The position numbers were made by a program, and so were the translations under genes. Under the pieces are notes generated by a model that saw nothing but the letters and a program-made list of their open reading frames with translations, did not search any database and was not told the origin of the DNA. Positions 1-7,063 of a stretch of DNA of 7,876 nt are shown piece by piece. Each line of letters begins with the position of its first letter. Positions within the stretch are counted from its first letter, which is position 1. The stretch covers positions 1-7,876 of the forward strand of contig JAGTUZ010000064.1 of the NCBI GenBank assembly GCA_018224415.1. The letters are read 5' to 3'. The stretch comes from Bacteroidota bacterium (GTDB lineage Bacteria; Bacteroidota; Ignavibacteria; SZUA-365).

Positions 1-617
1 CGATGTCTGTGCGCGACTTTATCGAACTGACCGGCGCCCGTACGTCCGCCCCCGGCGGTGGTTCGGCTTCCGCGCTGATCGCCGGACTCGGTGCGGCCCT
101 GGGCGCGATGGTAGGATGGATGACTTACGGCAAGCGGAAGTACGAGGACAAGGACGCGACCATGCGCCGCCTCATTCCGCCGCTGCATGAAGCCATGCGC
201 AAGCTCATCCCGATGATCGACGCCGACACAAACGCATTCAACGATTACATGGATGCCATCGGCATGCCGAAGGATACCGACGAGCGTAAGCAGGCCCGCA
301 CCGCGGCCATGCAGGCGGGACTCAAGAAGGCGGTGGATGTGCCGCTGGGCACCATGCGTATCGTCGACAGCTGCTGGGAATCAATGGAGCAAATGGCGGC
401 TGAAGGGAACATGAATTCGAAGTCCGACCTGGAAGTGGGCGCCAAGGCACTGGAAACCGGCTGCTGGGGGGCGTATAAAAACGTCATGATCAACCTGGGC
501 AGCATCACCGACGAGGACTTCAAACTGCGCATCACCGGCGAGGCGGAGAACCTTCTTGCCCGCGCCAAGGAAAAGTGCATCAGCGTGCTGTCCATTCTCG
601 ACCAGCGCCAGTCCTGA
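1..617 (+). CDS. ftcD: Formimidoyltetrahydrofolate cyclodeaminase domain, probably the C-terminal half of a bifunctional FTCD (5' partial)
   Basis: The enzyme converts 5-formimino-tetrahydrofolate to 5,10-methenyl-tetrahydrofolate and ammonia, the last one-carbon salvage step of histidine degradation, in the cytoplasm. Numbering from the first in-window ATG (position 3), the visible 204 residues contain the family glycine loop APGGGS (16-21), the segment MVGWMTYGKRKYE followed by TMRRLIPP, and a C-terminal KALE..CWGAYKNVMINL..ITDE block. These match the cyclodeaminase domain closely, and from memory they resemble the animal bifunctional enzyme strikingly. The domain begins almost exactly at the window edge. 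In fused enzymes the residues aligned with this ATG are the linker after the formiminotransferase domains, so I infer that the true start lies outside the window and that this ATG is internal. A stand-alone cyclodeaminase of about 205 residues (FchA type) is the alternative. The gene ends in TGA at 615-617 and converges on the CDGSH gene. Confidence 0.88.
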   Translation, partial: MSVRDFIELTGARTSAPGGGSASALIAGLGAALGAMVGWMTYGKRKYEDKDATMRRLIPPLHEAMRKLIPMIDADTNAFNDYMDAIGMPKDTDERKQARTAAMQAGLKKAVDVPLGTMRIVDSCWESMEQMAAEGNMNSKSDLEVGAKALETGCWGAYKNVMINLGSITDEDFKLRITGEAENLLARAKEKCISVLSILDQRQS

Positions 618-642
618 CGCAGTTCGTCAGAGCCGTATTTCA

Positions 643-674
643 ACACAGAGTCCCGCCACGGCGGGACTCTGTGT
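643..674. terminator. Hairpin between convergent genes, probable bidirectional terminator
   Basis: A perfect 14-bp stem (arms 643-656 and 661-674, ACACAGAGTCCCGC and its complement) encloses a 4-base loop (657-660). It sits 25 bases after the cyclodeaminase stop and 19 bases beyond the end of the converging CDGSH gene. Neither side carries a strong T-run, so it is not a textbook intrinsic terminator. Its position and stem strength suggest it ends transcription, or protects the 3' ends, of both genes. Confidence 0.65.
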
Positions 675-693
675 ATATCAGACCACTGACTCC

Positions 694-915
694 TTACTGC
701 TTCGGTGCCAGCGCGCGTGCCTCGCCGGGATCGACGAAGCCGCAGCTCTTGTGCGCGCCGTCGCAGAAGGGTTTGTTCGAGGACTCGCCGCAGCGGCAGA
801 GAAAGATCTTCTCGCGGCCGGCGAGATCGTAGCTGTTCTGTGCTCCGTCCGTGAGAGTGAAATCCCCTTCGATCATAAAGGGGCCGTTGGCGTTGACGGT
901 GATTTTCGTGGGCAT
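694..915 (-). CDS. Small CDGSH-type iron-sulfur domain protein
   Basis: This is a 73-residue cytoplasmic protein. Residues 40-55 read CRCGESSNKPFCDGAH, which fits the CDGSH/mitoNEET motif C-x-C-x2-S-x3-P-x-C-D-G-x-H. Cys40, Cys42, Cys51 and His55 would bind a redox-active [2Fe-2S] cluster. The N-terminal half (GPFMIEGDFTLTDG) is the short beta-strand region usual in bacterial single-CDGSH proteins. There is no signal peptide or membrane anchor. I chose ATG 915 because GGAG lies 5 bases upstream (921-924) and because family homology begins there. The frame stays open upstream to 1068, but that would run back across a terminator and into the neighbouring gene. The physiological role of bacterial CDGSH proteins is poorly defined; electron transfer or Fe-S/redox handling is likely. 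It appears to be a single-gene unit, isolated by hairpins on both sides and preceded by an 18-bp tandem repeat. Confidence 0.9.
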   Translation of the reverse strand: MPTKITVNANGPFMIEGDFTLTDGAQNSYDLAGREKIFLCRCGESSNKPFCDGAHKSCGFVDPGEARALAPKQ

Positions 916-927
916 GACTTCTCCGAT

Positions 928-966
928 GTGCGTGTGAATGACGTGGTGGTGCGTGTGAAGGACGTG
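928..966. repeat. Two 18-bp tandem repeats, 21-bp period, upstream of the CDGSH gene
   Basis: GTGCGTGTGAATGACGTG (928-945) and GTGCGTGTGAAGGACGTG (949-966) differ at one base and are separated by 3 bases. They lie 13 bases upstream of the CDGSH start, in the leader or promoter region of that minus-strand gene. A 21-bp period is two helical turns, as expected for tandem regulator sites. Because 21 is also seven codons, the same DNA read in the CDGSH frame would give a His-rich heptad repeat. Confidence 0.7.
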
Positions 967-991
967 ACGGCACAACGGAGGGCGAGAGGGG

Positions 992-1018
992 AAAAGTTCC
1001 GCAGTCTGCCGGCGGAAC
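992..1018 (-). terminator. Rho-independent terminator of the peptidase/lipoprotein unit
   Basis: Reading the minus strand, GTTCCGC (1018-1012 by complement) pairs with GCGGAAC (1002-996) around a 9-base loop. The 7-bp stem is followed at once by TTTT (995-992). It begins 10 bases after the TAG stop (1028-1030) of the lipoprotein gene, where a terminator should be, and it separates that unit from the CDGSH gene in the same orientation. Confidence 0.75.
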
Positions 1019-1027
1019 GGCAAGAGG

Positions 1028-1909
1028 CTATTCCCCGGTAACGTCCCACAGGGGGATGTATCCGACATCGGACACGACGCGCTGACCGTGATTGCTGAGA
1101 ATCCAGTCGATGAATTCCTTCACCGCGCCGGCGGGTGGTTCGGCGGCATAGAGGTAGAGGTAGCGGGAAATCGGGTACGAACCGTCGCGGACATTCCCTG
1201 CGGTCGGCGCGACGCCGTCGATGGAGGCATGCGTGACGTCCGCGCCGAAGGCGAGTCCGCCATAGCCAATGGCCCCGCGATGGCGTTTCACCATGCGAAC
1301 CACGGCCTTGGTGGTGGGGACGGTGAGCGTCGAAGACGCATAGGCGGCGCCTTCCAGTACATGCTCTTCAAAAAAGAGCTGCGTCCCCGAATTTGGCTGA
1401 CGCCCGACCACCAGTACCGGTACCGGATTCCCCCCGAATTCCGTCCACAACGTGCGCCTGCCCGTGAAAATGTCCCGGGTCTGCTCGAGCGAGAGATTTC
1501 GGACCGGATTGTCCGGATGCAGGTAGACGCTGAGCGCGTCCTTTGCCGTCAGCACGCTATAGCCGAGCGAGCGGCGCTTTTCAAGCAGCAGCCGCGCTTC
1601 CTCGGCGCGCAGCGTGCGCGAAGCCGCGCTCAATTCGGCCTTTCCGTTGATCAGCGCGTCGATGCCGGTTTCCGTTCCACCACCTTCGGCGTAGATCGCG
1701 ATTTCCGGATGCAGTTTCATGAACTCCTCGGCCCAGCGGGACACCAGCAGCAGCATGGTGTCGGAGCCCTTGATCCGCACCACGGCCTTTCCCGACGTGC
1801 TGGAGGGCGCGGAAGCGCAGCCTGCGAGAAGCAGGGCCGCAACCAGGAATGCCACCGTTCTGCCGGAGCGGTTGCAACGCGGGTACCAAGGATGCAGGGT
1901 ATCGGTCAT
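1028..1909 (-). CDS. PstS-like phosphate/anion-binding lipoprotein (PBP_like_2 type)
   Basis: This 293-residue exported solute-binding protein has a basic N-terminus, a hydrophobic stretch (about 18-28) and a lipobox LAGC ending at Cys31, so it should be lipid-anchored outside the inner membrane. The mature part begins with VRIKGSDTM (44-52) and continues with a GGGTETGIDALINGKAELSAASR block and RQPNSGTQLFF (from 170). These are the anion-binding loops of the PstS family (compare GSxT, SGGG and SGT). Relative to the E. coli loop RADGSGT, the acidic residue is replaced by Pro172, so the ligand may not be phosphate alone. No pstCAB permease or phoU gene is next to it, so it may be a sensor, a scavenger or an orphan binding protein. 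Its ATG overlaps the peptidase stop as ATGA (1906-1909), implying translational coupling; a longer upstream frame is a shadow of the peptidase gene. Confidence 0.82.
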   Translation of the reverse strand: MTDTLHPWYPRCNRSGRTVAFLVAALLLAGCASAPSSTSGKAVVRIKGSDTMLLLVSRWAEEFMKLHPEIAIYAEGGGTETGIDALINGKAELSAASRTLRAEEARLLLEKRRSLGYSVLTAKDALSVYLHPDNPVRNLSLEQTRDIFTGRRTLWTEFGGNPVPVLVVGRQPNSGTQLFFEEHVLEGAAYASSTLTVPTTKAVVRMVKRHRGAIGYGGLAFGADVTHASIDGVAPTAGNVRDGSYPISRYLYLYAAEPPAGAVKEFIDWILSNHGQRVVSDVGYIPLWDVTGE

Positions 1910-3570
1910 CGTTCCTCGGCAAGGGATTGCAGGCGGGCATTGACATATTTCGAACCGGGAATCCATTGCGGCGGCTCGTAGGTGTTGGCGAGTCCCGCCA
2001 GGAAGGCGCAGAGCAGCGCGCCGTGCTGGCGCAGGGCTTCGTGGTTGACGGGCTGCCCGGGATCGTCGAACGGTGTGTGGTAGCGTTCTCTTCCCCAGGC
2101 CAGGAACTGTGCGTAGCCATCCTCGGGTCCGACGTTGCGGTAGGCCGTTCCTTCCATGACAAGCAGCGAGGGAACGCCCGCCTGGGCGAAGGCGATCTGG
2201 TCGGAACCGGCGAAGGCCTCGAGCAGATCGAAATCCTCGGGCAGCGTGGATACCGTTTTCGCCAGCTCCCCGGCCAGAGTGTGCAGATGCCGGTCGATCG
2301 TCGAAAACTCCGATCCGATGCCAACGACGTCGTCGAAAACATCGATGATGGCCAGTCCGTCGACGTTGAGATTCGCGATGGTTTTGTGCAGGGGGACAAG
2401 CGGACGGGTGCAATAGTATTGCGACCCCAGCAATCCTTTTTCTTCCGCCGCGACGAAGAGAAAGAGCAGCGAGCGTCGGGGACGCAGGGCCGGATCCGAG
2501 AGGATGCGGGCCATCTCGAGCAGCGCGGCGCAGCCGAGGGCATTGTCGACGAGTCCGTTGTAAATCGAATCGCCGCGCACGGCGGGACCGATGCCGAGAT
2601 GGTCGTAATGCGCCGACACCAGCACGTAGGAATCGCGCAGCAGCGGATCGCTGCCGGGCAGCAGTCCGGCCACGTTCGCGGAAAGAAAATCGCGTTCACG
2701 GAATTCCCCGGAAAAGCGCAGGCGCGTCCGCAGCGGGAAACTCCGGATGCGGTGCTCCGCATCCATGCGCAGGACATCCTCGAGCGAAAACACGCTGTTG
2801 TCGAACAGCATCGCCGCTGCCTCGAGACGCATGAGCGCGCTCAGATGCGACGGCACGGTGATCGGGGAAGAGACGTCCTCGAACGCGAAGATCTGCCTCC
2901 AGTCCTCCCAGTCGTACGACGCGTCGACACGCGGCAATGGCAGAAGGATGCTGCCCCGGGCGCCTCGCGAGAAGGCGATGCGTTGTTTCATCTCGGGGAT
3001 GGAATAGACGGTACGGCGCCTGCCCGCAAAAAAATCCCCGTCGGCGGATTCGGGTTCGCCGGACAGAAAAACAACGATGGCGTCGGTGACGTCGATGTAC
3101 TGATAGTCGTTGTAATCGTACTCCGGTGCCACAATGCCGTAGCCGACGAAGACCAGTCGCAGCGGCAAGGGAATGAACGTCTGCGCGCCGGTCTTGAACA
3201 GCAGGTAGTCATTGCCGAGGCGGAGTTCGATCTCCCGCGTCGCCGTGGAGAGCGTCAGGCGGCTGGCAGGGAGCGGCCGGCTGCCATGCAGCGGGAAGGG
3301 CTGCAGGAAACTGCCGTCGGGTCCGGCGGGCTGCAGTCCCAGTCGCTCGAGTTCGCCGGCCAGGTACGCCGCGGCGCGCCGCTCTCCGGCGCTGCCGGTA
3401 CCTCGTCCCTCCATCCGGTCATCGGCAAGCACCGCGGCATGCCGCCACAGCGAATCCGCCGAAAAGCGCTCCATGGCCTTGCGTACCGGGGGTGTGAGCA
3501 TGCGCTGCTGCGCCGTCGCAAACGTCAGCGCCGGAAGGCAGAGGAATACAATGAACGCGAAGCGGTGCAT
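1906..3570 (-). CDS. Secreted M28-family zinc aminopeptidase with PA-like insert
   Basis: This is a 554-residue exported metallopeptidase. Starting at ATG 3570 gives a clean signal peptide (MHRFAFIVFLCLPALTFATA, cleavage near residue 20). In-frame ATGs at 3588 and 3618 would place a charged extension before it, and none of the three has a clear Shine-Dalgarno site. A PA-like segment (about 130-200) includes VFVGYGIVAPEYDYNDY and VVFLSGEP. The catalytic M28 domain carries the expected di-zinc set: His321 in SAHYDH, bridging Asp342 in GLVDNALG, catalytic and metal-binding Glu376-Glu377, Asp404 in NVDG, and His498 in YHTP. The usual GADDNASG loop is changed at its first Asp and at the Ser, but the bridging Asp is kept. 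The likely role is trimming N-terminal residues from peptides in the periplasm or outside the cell. A TATATT hexamer at 3607-3612 (minus strand) is a possible -10 box that would favour the 3570 start. The downstream lipoprotein gene is translationally coupled. Confidence 0.88.
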   Translation of the reverse strand: MHRFAFIVFLCLPALTFATAQQRMLTPPVRKAMERFSADSLWRHAAVLADDRMEGRGTGSAGERRAAAYLAGELERLGLQPAGPDGSFLQPFPLHGSRPLPASRLTLSTATREIELRLGNDYLLFKTGAQTFIPLPLRLVFVGYGIVAPEYDYNDYQYIDVTDAIVVFLSGEPESADGDFFAGRRRTVYSIPEMKQRIAFSRGARGSILLPLPRVDASYDWEDWRQIFAFEDVSSPITVPSHLSALMRLEAAAMLFDNSVFSLEDVLRMDAEHRIRSFPLRTRLRFSGEFRERDFLSANVAGLLPGSDPLLRDSYVLVSAHYDHLGIGPAVRGDSIYNGLVDNALGCAALLEMARILSDPALRPRRSLLFLFVAAEEKGLLGSQYYCTRPLVPLHKTIANLNVDGLAIIDVFDDVVGIGSEFSTIDRHLHTLAGELAKTVSTLPEDFDLLEAFAGSDQIAFAQAGVPSLLVMEGTAYRNVGPEDGYAQFLAWGRERYHTPFDDPGQPVNHEALRQHGALLCAFLAGLANTYEPPQWIPGSKYVNARLQSLAEER

Positions 3571-3707
3571 GTCGACCCGAACGGACATGTGATGGCGGTT
3601 ATCGAGAATATACAACATCGACTATTGTCATGGGAGGGGGAGCGATGGCGAGCACTTGCGTGTTATGAATAAATGCACAATCCTTGTCATCCAATCAGGA
3701 GAACAGC
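3571..3707. other. Divergent intergenic region between the peptidase and copZA units
   Basis: This 137-bp region must hold the start signals of both units. Toward the peptidase it has TATATT at 3607-3612 (minus strand) without a well-spaced -35 box. Toward copZ it has a good ribosome-binding site, AGGAG at 3697-3701, 6 bases before the ATG. It also holds a purine-rich GGGAGGGGGAG tract (3632-3642) preceding a 7-codon mini-ORF (3645-3668). I recognise no CsoR-, CueR- or CopY-type copper operator and no convincing -35/-10 pair for copZ. Confidence 0.5.
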
Positions 3708-3917
3708 ATGAAAACCGAAACACTGCATATCGAAGGCATGACCTGCAATCACTGCGTGATGTCCGTGCGACGCCGGCTGGCGCAGATCGATCACCTCGAC
3801 GTCGAGGATGTGCGCATCGGCAGCGCGGTGGTGCGGTATGATGAGGGAGAGATCGAAGCGTCAGCACTCGACCATGCGGTGGCGGAGGCGGGCTTCACGG
3901 TCACCCGGCATGAGTGA
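3708..3917 (+). CDS. copZ: CopZ-like copper chaperone (single HMA domain)
   Basis: This 69-residue cytoplasmic protein is a single heavy-metal-associated domain. It opens with the beta-strand ETLHIEG and the metal loop GMTCNHC (10-16), with Cys13 and Cys16 as the Cu+ ligands. The rest follows the usual beta-alpha-beta-beta-alpha-beta pattern and ends AEAGFTVTRHE. The His between the cysteines occurs in some CopZ proteins. I chose ATG 3708 because of AGGAG 6 bases upstream and because it starts at the domain boundary; an in-frame TTG at 3684 lacks such support. The last 8 bases overlap the start of copA, so chaperone and pump are probably co-translated. The expected role is binding cytosolic Cu+ and delivering it to CopA. 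Another soft metal such as Ag+ is possible; Zn or Cd is less likely given the paired pump. Confidence 0.9.
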   Translation: MKTETLHIEGMTCNHCVMSVRRRLAQIDHLDVEDVRIGSAVVRYDEGEIEASALDHAVAEAGFTVTRHE

Positions 3918-6207
3918 GCCGGAAGGAATGGCCGCCGTGCCGCGGAAGCTGAGTCTGCCCGTCGAGGGCATGACCTGTGCCAGCTGCGTGCTGCGCGTGG
4001 AAAATGCCATTCGTGAGGTGCCGGGCGTTTCGGGTGTTTCGGTCAATCTTGCCTCGAACAAGGCCGTGGTCGAATTGGGCGCCAACACGGATCTCTCCGC
4101 CATCGAGGCCGCGGTGCGTTCCGCAGGGTATTCCCTGGAGCTTCCGCGTGAATCCGGTCAAGGCGACGGCAGCGATGCCATGCTCCCGGAATCCCGCGAC
4201 GTCCATGCCGCGGAAGTGAAGGTCCTGCGCCGGGACGTTTTCGTCGCGATTGCGTTCACCCTGCCGGTGATGCTGGTCAGCATGCTGCCGATGCTCGAGA
4301 GCGTCCGCGCCTGGTGGCCGCTGGACATGGAGGAAAACAACCGCATCCTTCTCCTCCTCACCACGCCGGTGCTGTTTCTTCCGGGACGCCGTTTCTTCCG
4401 CGGGTTTCTCTCCGCCCTGCGGCATCTGAACGCAGACATGAACACCCTGGTCGCCGTGGGCACCGGCGCGGCCTATGCCTACAGCACCGCCGCCGTGCTG
4501 TTTCCGCAATGGCTCGGACTCGCTGCCGGACATATGGATGTCTATTTCGATACTTCCGCAACAATCATCACGCTCATTCTCGTCGGGCGACTGCTCGAGG
4601 CGAAAGCGAAAAGCCGCGCCTCCGACGCCATCCGCAAGCTCATCGGCCTGCAGCCGAACACCGCGCGCGTGTTGCGCGACGGGGAGGAAGTGGATGTACC
4701 GCTCGCCTCCGTGTCCATAGGCGAGAACGTGCTTGTGCGTCCGGGCGAACGGATTCCGGTCGACGGAGAAATCACCGGAGGAGTATCGTCGGTGGACGAA
4801 TCGATGATCAGCGGAGAGCCGCTGCCTGTGAACAAACAGGAAGGTGACCGCGTCATCGGCGGCACGATCAACAAGGAGGGGAGTCTCCGCCTTCGCGCGA
4901 CGGCCGTCGGCGCGCAGTCGATGCTTGGCCATATCGTCCGTCTGGTCGACGAGGCGCAGGGGTCGAAAGCCCCGGTACAGAAGCTCGTCGATCGCATCGC
5001 CTCCGTGTTTGTTCCCGTTGTCATCGGCATCGCCCTGCTGACCGGGCTGACCTGGTATCTCGCCCTCGATGCAGGGTTCACCGAAAGCATGCTGCACTCG
5101 ATCGCCGTGCTGATCATCGCCTGTCCCTGCGCGCTCGGACTGGCGACGCCCGCCGCCATCATGGTTGGCGTCGGCGTCGGGGCCGACCGCGGTATCCTGA
5201 TCAAGAACGCCGAGAGTCTCGAGCGCGCGCGGCAGGTGCGGCGCATTGTGCTCGATACGACGGGCACGGTCACCGACGGCCGGCCGCGCGTGGTGGCCAT
5301 CGCAGCGGATGCGCAGGCCACCGTTCCGGGCATGGAAACGCATTCACCGGACGACGCCCTGCTCGCGCTGCTGGCCTCGGCCGAGCAGCCTTCCGAGCAT
5401 CCGCTCGGCGAGGCGGTGCTGCGGCATGCGAAGGAACGGGGCATCGCCGTGCGTGCGCCAGACAGTTTCCAGTACGAGCCCGGGGCAGGTGTCATCGCCT
5501 TTGTCGACGCCGATGCGGTGCTCGCGGGCAACCGTGCGCTGATGGCTTCCTACGCCGTGAAGCTGCCGGAGCAGGTCCCCGACGGCGTCGAGGGTCCCGG
5601 TCGCACGTTGCTGTACGTCGCGGTGAACGGGCATTACGCCGGCGTGCTTGCGCTGGCCGACAGCATCCGTCCGACGTCCGTCGAGGCCGTGCAACTCCTG
5701 CACCGTCAGGGGATTGACGTCGTCATGTTGACGGGGGATACGGAATCGGCCGCACGGGAGATCGCCCGCCAGGCCGGAATCGACCGCGTCATCGCCGGTG
5801 TGCGTCCCGAAGAAAAAGCGGCGGAGCTTCGTGCCCTGCGTGCGGAAGGCCAGGCCGAAGGACTGCTTGTTGCCATGGTCGGCGACGGCATCAACGATGC
5901 GCCCGCGCTGGCGGAAGCTGACGTGAGCATCGCCATGGGCAGCGGAACGGATATCGCCATGGAAACGGCGGACATCACCTTGATGCGCAGCGACCTGCGA
6001 GGGGTGGACGAAGCCATCCGCCTGTCGGACGCCACACTGCGCAAGATCAGGCAGAACCTGTTCTGGGCCTTCATCTACAATGTGATCGGCATTCCCCTCG
6101 CAGCCATCGGACTGCTGAGTCCGATGTTCGCCGCCGCCGCGATGGCGTTCAGTTCCGTCAGCGTGGTGTCGAACTCCCTGCTGCTGCGCCGCTTCGGGCG
6201 TTCCTGA
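3910..6207 (+). CDS. copA: Cu+-exporting P1B-type ATPase with atypical DTTGT phosphorylation motif
   Basis: This 765-residue inner-membrane pump exports Cu+ using ATP. Domain order: one N-terminal HMA domain with GMTCASC (20-26); helices near 110-130, 146-165, 178-198 and 215-235; actuator domain with SGE (301-303, a variant of TGE); helices near 367-386 and 395-425, the latter with the CPC metal site (405-407); P and N domains; last two helices from about 716, with the YN and MxxSS-type signatures (IYNVIG, MAFSSVSVVSN) of the Cu+ subgroup. In the ATP-handling domains SEHPLG (495-500), GAGV and GDGINDAP (658-665) are normal. The phosphorylation motif reads D449-T-T-G-T rather than DKTGT, and the later TGDN reads TGDT (608-611). 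The reading frame is otherwise intact. Start ATG 3910 overlaps copZ by 8 bases and has no Shine-Dalgarno site of its own, fitting coupling; ATG 3928 is a second candidate. Confidence 0.93.
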   Translation: MSEPEGMAAVPRKLSLPVEGMTCASCVLRVENAIREVPGVSGVSVNLASNKAVVELGANTDLSAIEAAVRSAGYSLELPRESGQGDGSDAMLPESRDVHAAEVKVLRRDVFVAIAFTLPVMLVSMLPMLESVRAWWPLDMEENNRILLLLTTPVLFLPGRRFFRGFLSALRHLNADMNTLVAVGTGAAYAYSTAAVLFPQWLGLAAGHMDVYFDTSATIITLILVGRLLEAKAKSRASDAIRKLIGLQPNTARVLRDGEEVDVPLASVSIGENVLVRPGERIPVDGEITGGVSSVDESMISGEPLPVNKQEGDRVIGGTINKEGSLRLRATAVGAQSMLGHIVRLVDEAQGSKAPVQKLVDRIASVFVPVVIGIALLTGLTWYLALDAGFTESMLHSIAVLIIACPCALGLATPAAIMVGVGVGADRGILIKNAESLERARQVRRIVLDTTGTVTDGRPRVVAIAADAQATVPGMETHSPDDALLALLASAEQPSEHPLGEAVLRHAKERGIAVRAPDSFQYEPGAGVIAFVDADAVLAGNRALMASYAVKLPEQVPDGVEGPGRTLLYVAVNGHYAGVLALADSIRPTSVEAVQLLHRQGIDVVMLTGDTESAAREIARQAGIDRVIAGVRPEEKAAELRALRAEGQAEGLLVAMVGDGINDAPALAEADVSIAMGSGTDIAMETADITLMRSDLRGVDEAIRLSDATLRKIRQNLFWAFIYNVIGIPLAAIGLLSPMFAAAAMAFSSVSVVSNSLLLRRFGRS

Positions 6208-6224
6208 TCCTCCGGGCGGATTTT
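6207..6224 (+). terminator. Weak terminator-like hairpin after copA
   Basis: ATCC (6207-6210) and GGAT (6218-6221) can pair around a 7-base loop and are followed by TTT, immediately at the copA stop. A 4-bp stem is marginal, so partial termination or read-through into larB is more likely than a firm stop. Confidence 0.2.
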
Positions 6225-6258
6225 CACATTGTCGCATGTGTCGCATCCCGGTTATATT
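6225..6258 (+). promoter_or_regulatory. Candidate larB promoter with operator-like palindrome
   Basis: A TTGTCG (6229-6234) and TATATT (6253-6258) pair with an 18-base spacer resembles a sigma-70-type -35/-10. The inverted repeat CACAT-N6-ATGTG (6225-6240) covers the -35 box, and TGTCGCAT occurs twice in tandem (6230-6237, 6239-6246). The expected transcription start falls at or next to the larB ATG (6265). Confidence 0.35.
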
Positions 6259-6264
6259 ACAGGA

Positions 6265-7050
<786 letters not shown>

Positions 7051-7063
7051 GGCCGGAGTAACG

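Noticed and set aside
916..1068. N-terminal extension of the CDGSH frame to 124 residues
   Set aside because: It would begin inside the neighbouring lipoprotein gene and cross that gene's terminator. ATG 915 has its own GGAG and matches the family length. The His-rich repeat part is kept as a separate finding.
1910..2413. N-terminal extension of the lipoprotein frame to 461 residues
   Set aside because: The extension lies inside the peptidase gene in another frame. The lipobox and signal sequence place the real start at 1909.
1849..3672. 607-codon open frame on the plus strand opposite the M28 peptidase
   Set aside because: Its translation is arginine- and glutamine-rich with no recognisable motif, and the minus strand carries a complete M28 active site and signal peptide. 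High GC makes long antisense frames common.
3677..3687. ACAA-TCC-TTGT inverted repeat upstream of copZ as a copper-regulator operator
   Set aside because: The arms are only 4 bp and do not match CsoR, CueR or CopY operator patterns as I know them. This is expected by chance in 137 bp.
3901..5343. 480-codon minus-strand frame opposite copA
   Set aside because: It is a compositional shadow of the pump gene, without a ribosome-binding site or motif.
4542..5531. Serine/arginine-rich 329-codon minus-strand frame
   Set aside because: It is another antisense shadow of copA, with biased composition and no supporting start signal.
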